This document shows positions 1 to 7,716 of a stretch of 64,000 bases of DNA, one piece after another; position 1 is the first letter of the stretch; every line of letters begins with the position of its first letter. The position numbers were made by a program, and so were the translations under genes. Origin of the DNA: Pseudomonas sp. IB20 (GTDB lineage Bacteria > Pseudomonadota > Gammaproteobacteria > Pseudomonadales > Pseudomonadaceae). Below the pieces are notes generated by a model. The model ran no database searches and was not told where the DNA came from. It was given only the letters and a program-made list of their open reading frames with translations. The stretch spans positions 3,395,610 through 3,459,609 of the forward strand of contig NZ_CP046103.1 in NCBI RefSeq assembly GCF_009707325.1, in the 5' to 3' direction.

Positions 1-608
1 CCTGCTGCCCTCCGACTGCGAAGGCAAGGACAACCTCGTCGGCGCCGACGGCACGCGGCTGGAGCCGTTTCGCATCGACACTGTCCTATAAGAGCATCAG
101 CCAACTGGCCGAGATCTTCGACGTACAAGCGCGCGGCCAGCAGTTGAACGACGCACTCAAGGCGCGCCTGGCCAAGTCCGTCGCCACAGCCCAAGGCAAA
201 GGCCTCAAGCAGGCCAGCGCGCTGGTATGGTTCTCCAGCGCCGAAATGGCCAGCGACCCGTACGTGGCTGGTCACAAGGGCATTCCCGAATTCATGCTGC
301 AAACCCTCGGTCTGCGCAACGTCGTACAGTCTGATGAAGAGTGGCCAGCCGTCGGCTGGGAAACCCTCGCCAAGGCCAACCCGACCTTCCTGGTGATCGC
401 CCGCATGGACCGCCGCCGCTACCCGGCCGACGACCATGAAAAGAAACTCGCCTTCCTGCGCAGCGACCCCGTCACGCGCAACATGGACGCGGTGAAAAAC
501 AACCGCATCATCATTATTGACGCCCTGGCGCTGCAAGCCAGCATTCGCATGTTCGACGGCCTGGAACAACTGGCCGGCGCCATCGACGGCTACGACCTGC
601 ACAAATGA
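1..608 (+). pseudogene. FecB/BtuF-like ABC substrate-binding protein, 5' end outside window, probable frameshift
   Basis: This is the periplasmic binding component of the metal-chelate (iron-siderophore, haem or cobalamin) importer whose permease and ATPase follow. The C-terminal half is clear from about base 81: SYKSISQLAEIF, then FMLQTLGLRNV and a closing MFDGLEQLAGAIDGYDLHK. Bases 2-80 look protein-like in another frame (LLPSDCEGKDNLVGADG...PFRIDT), which stops at 88-90. The two halves read as one protein if a single base is gained or lost near base 80. The stop overlaps the permease start (ATGA). It could be a real pseudogene or a sequencing error. Confidence 0.6.
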
Positions 609-1609
609 TCCGCTCCCTACTCGCCCTGACACTGCTGTTGCTCGCCGTACTCGCCGGCGTGGCCATCGGCGAAACCGCCATCGAGCCGCAGGTGGTGTTG
701 CAAGTACTCGCCAATAAACTGCTGGCCGCCGGCTACGTGCTGGACCCGATCGACGAAGGCGTGGTGTGGAACTACCGCCTGACCCGCACCCTGGTCGCCG
801 CCGCGTGCGGTGCGGGGTTGGCCACCTGCGGGGTGATCTTGCAATCGTTGCTGCGTAACCCGCTGGCCGACCCTTACTTGCTGGGCATCAGCGCCGGCGC
901 CTCGACCGGCGCGGTCTTGGTGGCACTGATCGGCGTGGGCGGCGGGCTGATTTCACTCTCTGCAGGTGCCTTTGTCGGGGCGATGGCGGCGTTTGCACTG
1001 GTGATTTTGCTGGCGCGCGCCAGCGGTTCTTCCAGCGGCACCGGCCAGATCATCCTCGCGGGCATCGCCGGCTCGCAGCTGTTCAATGCCCTCACCGCGT
1101 TCCTGATCACCAAGTCGGCCAGCTCCGAACAGGCGCGCGGCATTCTGTTCTGGCTGCTGGGCAACCTCAGCGGCGTGCGCTGGCCGTCGGTGTGGCTGGC
1201 GGTGCCGGTGGCGGTCGCAGGCTTGGCGGTATGCCTGTGGCACCGCCGCGCGCTGGATGCGTTCACTTTCGGCACCGACTCGGCAGCGTCGCTGGGCATT
1301 CCAGTGCGCCGCGTGCAGTTTGTACTGGTGGGCTGCGCGGCGCTGGTGACGGCGGTGATGGTGTCGCTGGTCGGCTCTATCGGCTTTGTCGGGCTGGTGA
1401 TCCCCCACGCCGTACGCCTGCTGGTCGGCACCGGGCATTCGCGGTTGCTGCCGGCCAGCGCCTTGGGCGGCGCGTTGTTTTTGATTGCCGCCGATGTGCT
1501 GTCGCGCACCTTGATCAAGGGCCAGGTGATTCCGGTCGGCGTGGTCACGGCATTGGTCGGCGCGCCGGTGTTTGCGTTGATCCTGATCGGCCGGAGGAAT
1601 GCGCGATGA
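605..1609 (+). CDS. FecCD-family ABC transporter permease
   Basis: Inner-membrane permease (334 aa) of a type II ABC importer for iron complexes, haem or cobalamin. It starts with a hydrophobic segment and has many membrane spans. Family landmarks are visible: LRNPLADPYLLGISAGAS near residue 85-100, TFGTDSAASLGIPV around 222-236 and GSIGFVGLVIPHAVR around 257-272, which contacts the ATPase. ATG overlaps the stop of the upstream binding protein and its own stop overlaps the ATPase start, so the three genes form one translationally coupled operon. The substrate cannot be assigned from sequence. Confidence 0.93.
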   Translation: MIRSLLALTLLLLAVLAGVAIGETAIEPQVVLQVLANKLLAAGYVLDPIDEGVVWNYRLTRTLVAAACGAGLATCGVILQSLLRNPLADPYLLGISAGASTGAVLVALIGVGGGLISLSAGAFVGAMAAFALVILLARASGSSSGTGQIILAGIAGSQLFNALTAFLITKSASSEQARGILFWLLGNLSGVRWPSVWLAVPVAVAGLAVCLWHRRALDAFTFGTDSAASLGIPVRRVQFVLVGCAALVTAVMVSLVGSIGFVGLVIPHAVRLLVGTGHSRLLPASALGGALFLIAADVLSRTLIKGQVIPVGVVTALVGAPVFALILIGRRNAR

Positions 1610-2370
1610 CGGTACTCAGTTGCACGGGCCTGGGTTTTAAGGTGCGCGACGCCGAGTTACTGCGTGATGTTCACCTGGACGTGGCCTTAGGCGAAACCCT
1701 CGGCATCGTCGGCCCAAACGGCTCCGGCAAATCCACCCTGCTCAAACTGCTGGCCGGGTTACGCACGCCTGCCAGCGGTGAAGTGCGCCTGGGCGGCCAA
1801 CGCCTGGGCGACCTGTCCCGGCGCGCCATTGCACGACAGCTGGCGGTGGTGGAACAACAGGCCGACACCGACGACGCCATCCGCGTGTTCGACGCCGTGG
1901 CGTTGGGCCGCACGCCCTGGCTGTCGGCGCTGAGCCCGTGGGCCGGCGCAGACGACGCCATCGTCAACCAGGCCCTGCATGACGTGGACGCCACCCACCT
2001 GAGCCACCGCGCCTGGCGCAGCCTCTCCGGCGGCGAACGCCAACGCGTGCACATCGCCCGCGCCCTGGCGCAACGCCCGCAGATTCTGCTGCTGGATGAG
2101 CCGACCAATCACTTGGATATCCAGCATCAACTGGCGATCTTGAAAGGCGTGCAGGCGCTGCCGGTGACCACCCTGATTGCGCTGCATGACCTGAACCAGG
2201 CGCTCACGTGTGATCGGCTGGCGGTGCTGGATCGCGGGCAGTTGGTGGCACTGGGCAAGCCGTTGGAAGTGCTGACGCCGCAGCGTTTGCAAGACACGTT
2301 TGGCGTGCAGGCGCATTACCTGACAGACCCGTTTGATGGGGCGCAGATCTTGCGGCTGCGCTCGAACTGA
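1606..2370 (+). CDS. FecE/BtuD-like ABC transporter ATP-binding protein
   Basis: Cytoplasmic ATPase (254 aa) that powers the preceding FecCD permease. Walker A GPNGSGKST, ABC signature LSGGERQRV, Walker B ILLLDEPTNHLD and the H-loop in LIALHDLNQAL are all present. The ATG at 1606 gives a 4-base ATGA overlap with the permease and an N-terminus (MTVLSCTGLGFKV) normal for the family; longer in-frame starts would run inside the permease gene. It is the last gene of the importer operon. Confidence 0.95.
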   Translation: MTVLSCTGLGFKVRDAELLRDVHLDVALGETLGIVGPNGSGKSTLLKLLAGLRTPASGEVRLGGQRLGDLSRRAIARQLAVVEQQADTDDAIRVFDAVALGRTPWLSALSPWAGADDAIVNQALHDVDATHLSHRAWRSLSGGERQRVHIARALAQRPQILLLDEPTNHLDIQHQLAILKGVQALPVTTLIALHDLNQALTCDRLAVLDRGQLVALGKPLEVLTPQRLQDTFGVQAHYLTDPFDGAQILRLRSN

Positions 2371-2419
2371 TGAGCTAACAGCGGACCTCACACAAAGCTC
2401 CCACATCAGGTCTTCGGCG

Positions 2420-2917
2420 CTATAGATACCGATGCATATGCGTCGTCTGCCACACCGGATCGGCTTCGACATCGACAATCTCAAACCCCTGCCGCAGCCA
2501 AAAATCAATCGCCCCAGGAAGAAACGGATGGGTATGCAGGTAAACCACCTCCACTCCATCCGCCCGCGCCTTGGCCTCCAGTGCGCGGTATAACTCGCCT
2601 GCCAGACCAGAACGGCGAAACGCTGGAAGTACGAACAGGCGCACCACCTCCACCGTCTTGAGGCCTTGGTAATCCAACTGCGGAAAACGGCCGTCGTAGG
2701 GCAAGTAGCCAATGGCTGCGACGATCTGGCCCTCGGCGCGAGCGATCAGGAACTGGCCGTCGCCTTGAAGGTAGGTCGCTTCAAACCGTGCCAGGTCGTC
2801 CGGCATTCCCGTGGCGCTGAGCTTGGGGAAAAGCTCGGCGCGGGCCTCCAGCACGAAGGCCAGCACCGCAGTACTGTCCGCGGCAGTGACTGCCTGGAGG
2901 ACGGGCCGTTGGTTCAT
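2420..2917 (-). CDS. GNAT-family N-acetyltransferase
   Basis: Cytoplasmic acyl-CoA-dependent acetyltransferase, 165 aa, substrate unknown. The GNAT core is visible: VVRLFVLPAFRRSGLAGELYRALEAKA contains the acetyl-CoA-binding R/Q-x-x-G-x-G/A region, preceded by the beta strand QIVAAIGYLPYD and followed by HPFLPGAIDFWLRQGFEIV. The start overlaps the stop of the small gene upstream (ATGA), so the two are co-transcribed and probably translationally coupled. Confidence 0.88.
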   Translation of the reverse strand: MNQRPVLQAVTAADSTAVLAFVLEARAELFPKLSATGMPDDLARFEATYLQGDGQFLIARAEGQIVAAIGYLPYDGRFPQLDYQGLKTVEVVRLFVLPAFRRSGLAGELYRALEAKARADGVEVVYLHTHPFLPGAIDFWLRQGFEIVDVEADPVWQTTHMHRYL

Positions 2918-3138
2918 AAAACCTTGATCTGGGTGATCCCCACCACCTCTGCCTGCTCCAGAATCTCCTCGGGCGTCGCATCCGCAGGCGGCAGGATCAG
3001 TCCATTCTCCGCATCGCCAAAATGCAATTGCAACACATGCATCGCCGCCTCATGCAATGGCAGTTCAGGCTGTTTGAGTTCAAACACGTGGGTGCGGGGC
3101 TCGTCGTTGAACAGGTAGTTCAGGGTGTATTCGCGCAT
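2914..3138 (-). CDS. Conserved small hypothetical protein (74 aa)
   Basis: A 74-residue acidic protein with no signal peptide, transmembrane segment or motif I recognise. It begins MREYTLNYLFNDEPRTHVFELKQ and ends EVVGITQIKVL. Its stop codon overlaps the start of the GNAT gene by four bases, which together with pseudomonad codon use supports it being real. Function unknown; it may work with the acetyltransferase. Confidence 0.7.
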   Translation of the reverse strand: MREYTLNYLFNDEPRTHVFELKQPELPLHEAAMHVLQLHFGDAENGLILPPADATPEEILEQAEVVGITQIKVL

Positions 3139-3211
3139 GGTGGCATCCTTGTGAGGGGAGAGAAGCAGCTGCTTATCCTGACTTATTGATCAGGTTTTAA
3201 GTTCAACCACT

Positions 3212-4129
3212 TCACAATCGTAGGCACGCCCTGCTGTAGACCAGCACACTATTCGCCAGCGCCACCGGAAAATGAATAAACCCATGGGCAGCTTCCGGCA
3301 GCAAGTGCGCCTCAACCTGCGCCACCGCCCCCCACCGCTCTGCCAGCAACAGCGTGTCATCCTTCAGCGGGTCCAGCTCGCCGACAAACATCAACGCCGG
3401 CGGCAACCCCGTAAAGTCGCCATACAACGGTGACACCGGCGGCTGCCGCCTTTGCTCATCACTCAACCCCGGCGTGAGCATACGCAAGGCCTCGACCATC
3501 CCCGGGCCATCCAGTAATAACGTGTCCGGCCCGGCTGCGCGTACGCTCGGCGTGCCGGTCAAATCATAAACCCCGTAATACAACACCGCCCCGCTCACCC
3601 GCGCGAGCAACTGCGGCCATTGCTTGAGCGCCAGTAACGTCGCCGCCGCCAGATGGCCGCCCGCTGATTCACCAACAATGATCACCGGCAGGTCGGCAAA
3701 CTCAGGACAGTCGCCCAACAGCCAGCGAGCGGCGGCCAAGCAGTCTTCCATCAACCCCTCGACCGGCGTATCGACCGCCAGCCGATAATCCACCGACACC
3801 ACCGCCACGCCGCACGCCTGCACCATGCCCAGGTTCAGGTCATCGTCCATCTGCGCATTGCCGATCACCCAGCCACCGCCGTGGATATCCAGCACCACGC
3901 CTTTGGGTTTACCCGCCGGCCGCAGGATGCGCACGGGTACCGAGCCCACCAGATGGGTTTGCGCCGCCGGGGCCTTCTTGAGCGTTTGACTGACGCGCAG
4001 CAGCGCCTGGATCACACGCGGCGTGATGCGGTTGCGGATTTTAAAGCGCGGCAACCAGGCGAGCTTTTTATTAAAGCCGCGCATCTCGGCCAGCTCCGGC
4101 TCGCTGGCAGGCCAGGGGGTGTGCGCCAT
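3212..4129 (-). CDS. Alpha/beta hydrolase, hormone-sensitive-lipase family
   Basis: Carboxylesterase-type hydrolase (305 aa). It has the oxyanion motif HGGGWVIG (around residue 84), the nucleophile elbow GESAGG (Ser about 153), and plausible acid and histidine positions in GELDPLKDDT and EAAHGFIHFP. No signal peptide, so it is cytoplasmic. Its start shares one base with the stop of the TspO-like gene upstream, giving an operon TspO-like then hydrolase. The natural ester is not predictable. Confidence 0.9.
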   Translation of the reverse strand: MAHTPWPASEPELAEMRGFNKKLAWLPRFKIRNRITPRVIQALLRVSQTLKKAPAAQTHLVGSVPVRILRPAGKPKGVVLDIHGGGWVIGNAQMDDDLNLGMVQACGVAVVSVDYRLAVDTPVEGLMEDCLAAARWLLGDCPEFADLPVIIVGESAGGHLAAATLLALKQWPQLLARVSGAVLYYGVYDLTGTPSVRAAGPDTLLLDGPGMVEALRMLTPGLSDEQRRQPPVSPLYGDFTGLPPALMFVGELDPLKDDTLLLAERWGAVAQVEAHLLPEAAHGFIHFPVALANSVLVYSRACLRL

Positions 4130-4569
4130 CAGCGGTTATTGCGAAGAATCGAGAAATTCAACGCCGCCGCCACACTCAGCCACGCCAGGTAGGGGAACAG
4201 GATCAGCCCGGTGATCACGTCCAAACGCAACGCCATCACCACCAGCGCCGCCACCACCAGCCACAGCAGCACTATCACCACCATCGCGGCGAAGATGCGA
4301 TGCGCGCCGAAAAACACCGGCGTCCACAGCGTATTCAACGCAATCTGCGCGGCCCACAAGCCCAAAGCCAGTTGGCTGCCGGGGATCATGGTCAAGCGGT
4401 AACCGGCCCAGGCGAGCAGCAGATAGATGACCGTCCAGGCCACCGGGAACAGCCAGTTAGGCGGTGTGAAGCTGGGTTTGACCAGGGCTTCGTACCACTG
4501 GCCGGGTTTGAAAATGATGCCGGTGCTGGCGGCAGCGCCGCAGGCGATGAGGAAAATAAGCAAGATCAT
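4129..4569 (-). CDS. tspO: TspO/MBR-family membrane protein
   Basis: A 146-aa five-helix membrane protein of the tryptophan-rich sensory protein / benzodiazepine-receptor family, associated with porphyrin and redox stress signalling. Characteristic elements are KPSFTPPNWLFPVAWTVIYLL, LWAAQIALNTLWTPVFFGAH and FPYLAWLSVAAALNF. It lies upstream of and overlaps the alpha/beta hydrolase. Its first 11 codons and leader are repeated at 4688-4839 through an exact tandem duplication, leaving a dead start at 4719-4721. Confidence 0.9.
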   Translation of the reverse strand: MILLIFLIACGAAASTGIIFKPGQWYEALVKPSFTPPNWLFPVAWTVIYLLLAWAGYRLTMIPGSQLALGLWAAQIALNTLWTPVFFGAHRIFAAMVVIVLLWLVVAALVVMALRLDVITGLILFPYLAWLSVAAALNFSILRNNR

Positions 4570-4839
4570 GAGCTGTCCTTGGCTGGTGTCAGCGGTCAGG
4601 GTTCATTTCAGGATAAGACGCCTGGGGAGTGGGTAAAAGTTCACACAGAATCAGGCGCCACAATCTTCAGCCACGGCCAGCGCGCCTCGCCGCAGGCGAT
4701 GAGGAAAATAAGCAAGATCATGAGCTGTCCTTGGCTGGTGTCAGCGGTCAGGGTTCATTTCAGGATAAGACGCCTGGGGAGTGGGTAAAAGTTCACACAG
4801 AATCAGGCGCCACAATCTTCAGCCACGGCCAGCGCGCCT
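4536..4839. repeat. Exact tandem duplication, 2 x 152 bp
   Basis: Bases 4536-4687 and 4688-4839 are identical and directly adjacent. The unit contains the 5' end of the TspO gene, the intergenic DNA and the last ~47 bases of the nucleotidyltransferase gene. Both full-length genes survive on the outer sides, with one truncated copy of each end between them. It may be a recent tandem duplication or two contig ends joined without merging their overlap. Confidence 0.95.
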
Positions 4840-5362
4840 GATAACTCCTGGCCTTGGCCGCAAACAACTCCGGCTCGCGGTGATGAGGATTAATCCGCAG
4901 CACACCCTGCGCCACATCCTCCAACCCATACGGCGCATACACTTCACCCGTTTCAATCTCCAGCCCGATGCACGTGCCCGCCACCAAGTAGCGATCAACG
5001 CCTTGTTTAGCCGTGTGCAACTGCGGATAAGGCCGACCAAAGCGCTCGCCGTACCAAAGGTGCACCCGCGCCTGGTTCTTGACCTCGACGTTGACGCCCA
5101 AATCCTGAAACAACTGCTCGGCCGAGCGGATGACTCTGTCCTCAGCCTCGTAGGACAGGTCCGTATCGAAGTAGAAAACGTCGTAGTCCTTTACGCCTTG
5201 GGCGACAGGAAGGTTCGACTGATGATTCCACACCGCCTGGAACAGGCAGCCGGCCGTGAGCATGCACTGGTCAACGCCGAGGGCGGGCAGGCGCGCTGTG
5301 ATTTCGGCGTTGATGGGGTTGACCATGGCCAGTTCAAGCAGGGTTTTGACGGTCAATGTCAT
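4793..5362 (-). CDS. Nucleotidyltransferase family protein (NTP_transf_6-like)
   Basis: A 189-aa cytoplasmic protein of the PF06042-type nucleotidyltransferase family. Key region: acidic KDYDVFYFDTDLSYEAEDRVI around residues 58-78, matching the catalytic DxD-like pattern, then VHLWYGERFGRPYPQL and YGLEDVAQGVLRINP. Substrate unknown. The stop at 4793 falls inside the second copy of the 152-bp duplication, and the last 15 codons are repeated at 4641-4687. Confidence 0.85.
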   Translation of the reverse strand: MTLTVKTLLELAMVNPINAEITARLPALGVDQCMLTAGCLFQAVWNHQSNLPVAQGVKDYDVFYFDTDLSYEAEDRVIRSAEQLFQDLGVNVEVKNQARVHLWYGERFGRPYPQLHTAKQGVDRYLVAGTCIGLEIETGEVYAPYGLEDVAQGVLRINPHHREPELFAAKARSYQARWPWLKIVAPDSV

Positions 5363-5454
5363 GAGCGTTCCTGTGTATTCAGCGCCGTTAGAACCTCCGA
5401 CGCTACACCACGTGTGGAGTGGGTTTCGTTACTGCAATGTTTCTATACACGCTG

Positions 5455-5783
5455 AGCGGTAAGCGCCTTGCCCGGTTGCCTACGCTTACGTCAGAATCCG
5501 CCGGCTTGTGCGCTTGGGTGGTGGTCTCTAAGGTTGGCCGGTCGCTGAATTTCTCGGCGATCGGGTTTAGTAGCCCGAGCCCCCTCACCAAAAGTGCATG
5601 AGCTTCATCAGTAGGACTTATTTGTCTGTACTTGATGGTGGCTGTGCGCAGGGCGCCCTCGTGGCGCGCCGGGTCACGGATGCGCTGGAGTGGCCGTCTC
5701 AAGGCTGATCGGGTTTAGTAGCGATGGGGTTGTAGCCCAAGCAAGGAACTTAACGACGGTTAACGTCACACAGGATTCAACCA
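5455..5783 (+). other. Structured leader-like DNA upstream of a broken DUF6124 gene
   Basis: About 330 bases without a convincing gene. From 5463 to 5700 it is a diverged copy of the leader at 26560-26870: shared blocks include ttgcctacgctt, gtcagaatccgccggcttgtg and gatggtggctgtg. The motif gggtttagtag occurs at 5564 and again at 5711, as it does before the intact DUF6124 gene. I infer a conserved RNA leader or repeat family tied to DUF6124 genes; here it precedes only a remnant. Confidence 0.55.
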
Positions 5784-5979
5784 CCCTCTTCACCGTCGTC
5801 CCCGACGCCAGCCCAACAGCTACGAAACCTTCACCTGCGTCAGCACACTACTGCTCGACCTGTCCGAAGACCTGTGCGGCAAACACCGCGCCATCGCACT
5901 GGCTATCCACCCACTGAGCGAACTGGGCGTACTGCTCACGGCCAGACTTCTGGACCACGAAGCGCCCTGCCCTGGCTGA
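5784..5979 (+). pseudogene. DUF6124 gene remnant
   Basis: Translation from about 5817 in one frame gives NSYETFTCVSTLLLDL, then SEDLCGKHRAIALAIH and LSELGVLLTARLLD, closely matching residues ~55-105 of the intact DUF6124 protein at 26876-27208. Just upstream, in another frame, LFTVVPDAS matches its LFSVAADAS. The start (MFKITPNPP-like) and about ten internal residues are missing and the frame changes near 5813, so no full protein can be made. Confidence 0.75.
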
Positions 5980-6058
5980 TTATCAGCCCTTCAACGCACC
6001 CGCCCAATTTTGCTTTTTGGAGAGCTGTGTGAGCGCCAGCGCGCTGATGGCGCTGCCT

Positions 6059-6358
6059 TCAATTAGCGCCAGGGTAGTGATCCACGTACTGAATGGTGAA
6101 GTCGGGGTAGTGATCGACGATCTGGATCTTGTAGTCCGGGTAGTGATCGACCATTTTCCATTTGCCGGCTGAGTCAGGGTAATGATCTACCCGCTGTACC
6201 TTGAGGTCAGGGTAGTGGTCAACAACCTTAACCTTGTAGTCGGGATAGTGATCGACGAACTGGATGTTGCCGTAAATTTTCGACACATCGACACCCGAAG
6301 CCGCCGAAGCGCAGAAGGTGCAGGTCAGCAGCAGTGACGCCAGAGAAACTTTAAACAT
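6059..6358 (-). CDS. Secreted repeat protein, 7(1) septoil-knot-like
   Basis: A 99-aa exported protein. Residues 1-20 (MFKVSLASLLLTCTFCASAA) form a Sec signal peptide. The mature part is six copies of a VDHYPD unit spaced about 10-13 residues apart, with GKWKMVDHYPDYKIQIV in the middle. This resembles the septknot (7(1) septoil knot) domain, whose repeats read VDxxPDxKV around a GKWK segment. The inner start was chosen because it gives the signal peptide. Role unknown; it may be structural or binding in the periplasm or outside the cell. Confidence 0.8.
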   Translation of the reverse strand: MFKVSLASLLLTCTFCASAASGVDVSKIYGNIQFVDHYPDYKVKVVDHYPDLKVQRVDHYPDSAGKWKMVDHYPDYKIQIVDHYPDFTIQYVDHYPGAN

Positions 6359-6444
6359 GACAGCCTCATCCTGAGAAATCAAAGGTGCCCAGTCTAACGA
6401 CCTGCGCGCAAATTGCACCGCAAAACGCCCTATCTAGCTAATGC

Positions 6445-6678
6445 TCAACCCTTCAACTCACCCGCCCGATTACTCGCCGCGTCGTCGTAAGCCACATACA
6501 GCGACTCAGCGATCTGGCTTTTGATGGCCTTAGTGGATTCCAGCCCCAACACAAAACCTTCGGCTTTGCCGCCTGCGCGGTTGAGTTCTTCATGGGTGGA
6601 GGCGCCGGTGATGGCGTCGAGGAGCTTGGCCGCGTGAGGGCCTACGCCTTTGGGGAGGGAGATTTGGTCGATGGACAT
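6445..6678 (-). CDS. Small hypothetical protein (77 aa)
   Basis: Begins MSIDQISLPKGVGPHAAKLL and ends YDDAASNRAGELKG; no transmembrane segment or signal. The start at 6678 follows a purine-rich aaaggtatc and excludes a low-complexity upstream extension. The protein looks soluble and helical. I do not recognise a family. It lies just upstream of the secreted repeat protein on the same strand, but the gap is large enough for separate transcription. Confidence 0.6.
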   Translation of the reverse strand: MSIDQISLPKGVGPHAAKLLDAITGASTHEELNRAGGKAEGFVLGLESTKAIKSQIAESLYVAYDDAASNRAGELKG

Positions 6679-6820
6679 CAGCGATACCTTTGAGAAGAGA
6701 GGTCGGTAGTGCGTGGAACCACTACCGGGCCCCCATGGTAGACCGGTATGCACATCGACGGGCTGTTTTCAGCTCAACGCCTCAGTTGCTTATCAAACAG
6801 ACAGCGCCACATCGACGGTT

Positions 6821-6851
6821 AAAAAGCCCTGCCCGCACAAGATGCAGGGCC
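6821..6851 (-). terminator. Rho-independent terminator
   Basis: On the minus strand GCCCTGC ... GCAGGGC forms a 7-bp stem followed by a T-run (+ strand taaaaa at 6821-6826). It lies downstream of a truncated minus-strand reading frame ending RKGHLPAF (stop near 6877), whose 5' part is lost at the edge of the 175-bp inverted repeat at 6924. Confidence 0.75.
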
Positions 6852-6923
6852 AGGGCCAAAGTGGGTCAAGCGATTAGAAGGCGGGTAAATGCCCTTTCCT
6901 GCCTTGAGGGCGAAGATCAATTG

Positions 6924-7098
6924 GAAGGCGGGCGTGGAAAGGCAGAGCAGGAACAGGGCGCGGGAAGCGGTTTTCATTGTTGTTATCTTCCTTGAATTTG
7001 GTGGCGCATCATTACCTAAAATCCTATCGGCGGCTGATAAGCTGGCAAAATCGACCAATCAGACGTTCATGTCGATCAGTCCGCTAGTCCCTCTCATG
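6924..7098 (-). repeat. 175-bp perfect inverted copy of hydrolase promoter and signal peptide
   Basis: The reverse complement of these 175 bases is identical to 27924-28098, which holds the promoter region and first 18 codons of the secreted hydrolase at 28045. Here the copied start (MKTASRALFLLCLSTPAF) runs straight into unrelated sequence, so no hydrolase is made. The pair brackets 20.8 kb of DNA in opposite orientation. Confidence 0.93.
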
Positions 7099-7237
7099 CT
7101 CGGCCAGCCGGCATGAATGTCCCGCAAGTGGGGCAGTCAACGCCGTCGCTCGCCATTTGCATAACCCCCTCGCCGAACGTTGGGCAAACCTGCGCCGCCA
7201 TCTCGCATGGAGATCCGAGAATGAGCTCGCCCCCCAT
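7094..7237 (-). CDS. Possible small cysteine-containing protein (47 aa)
   Basis: Reading frame MGGELILGSPCEMAAQV continuing VCPTFGEGVMQMASDG then VDCPTCGTFMPAG. The CPTF...CPTCG spacing looks like a small metal-binding ribbon, but no family is recognised. The start lies at the first base of the 59-bp repeat at 7237, and the reading frame continues upstream into that repeat, so this could be the 3' end of a larger gene that has been cut. Low certainty. Confidence 0.3.
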   Translation of the reverse strand: MGGELILGSPCEMAAQVCPTFGEGVMQMASDGVDCPTCGTFMPAGRA

Positions 7238-7295
7238 AACCGGGAGCCATTTCTCGCAGCAACGCGGCTCGCGATGAAACGGCAACTGCCACTAG
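7237..7295. repeat. 59-bp imperfect inverted repeat, left copy (flanks chemoreceptor)
   Basis: Matches the reverse complement of 9369-9427 at 56 of 59 positions by eye. The core is itself an imperfect palindrome (gccatttctcgc ... gcgatgaaacggc), so it could fold as a hairpin, like an attC, REP or insertion-sequence end. The two copies enclose 2.1 kb with one complete gene, the chemoreceptor. Confidence 0.8.
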
Positions 7296-7543
7296 CGCAG
7301 CGCATGCTCACAATTAGCGCGCCCTAGCTCACCCCCCTACAAAATACCTGTACAGAAATAGCGCTACGCATTTTTACAGCGTTCGCAGGATTCTATCGGC
7401 CCCAAGATGGCCTTGGGCTGTATCGCCGCCAAACAGTCGTCAGCCCGATAGCCAGGCCTCTATTTCTGGCGCTTGCCAGAAATCGGAGGTTACTGACCGT
7501 TCATCGGGATTGAGTGATGTCATAAAGACATCGCATCAATATA

Positions 7544-7582
7544 GTTGTACAAGACTTGTACAAGAATAAATGCTTGTACAAG
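7544..7582. promoter_or_regulatory. Triple TTGTACAAG palindrome upstream of chemoreceptor
   Basis: Three copies of a 10-base palindrome occur at 7544-7553 (gttgtacaag), 7555-7564 and 7573-7582 (both cttgtacaag), spaced 11 and 18 bases start to start. Just upstream are two hairpin sequences: TTTCTGGC/GCCAGAAA at 7463-7482 and GATGTC/GACATC at 7516-7532. The stretch 7296-7716 holds no convincing gene. The palindromes look like operator sites of an unknown regulator. Confidence 0.5.
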
Positions 7583-7716
7583 TTTCGGCTAGCCAGGATA
7601 TAACGTCGCTACTCGTTGCTGTCGAACAAAGAATACCTGCGCAGGATGCGGACCAAGGGCGAATACATACCCTTGCAGGTGTCCCTAAATTGTTCCTCCC
7701 ATTACGCAGGTACACC

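Noticed and set aside
1192-1605. Extended N-terminus for the ABC ATPase
   Set aside because: It overlaps the permease in another frame and is not protein-like; the ATGA overlap at 1606 is the natural start.
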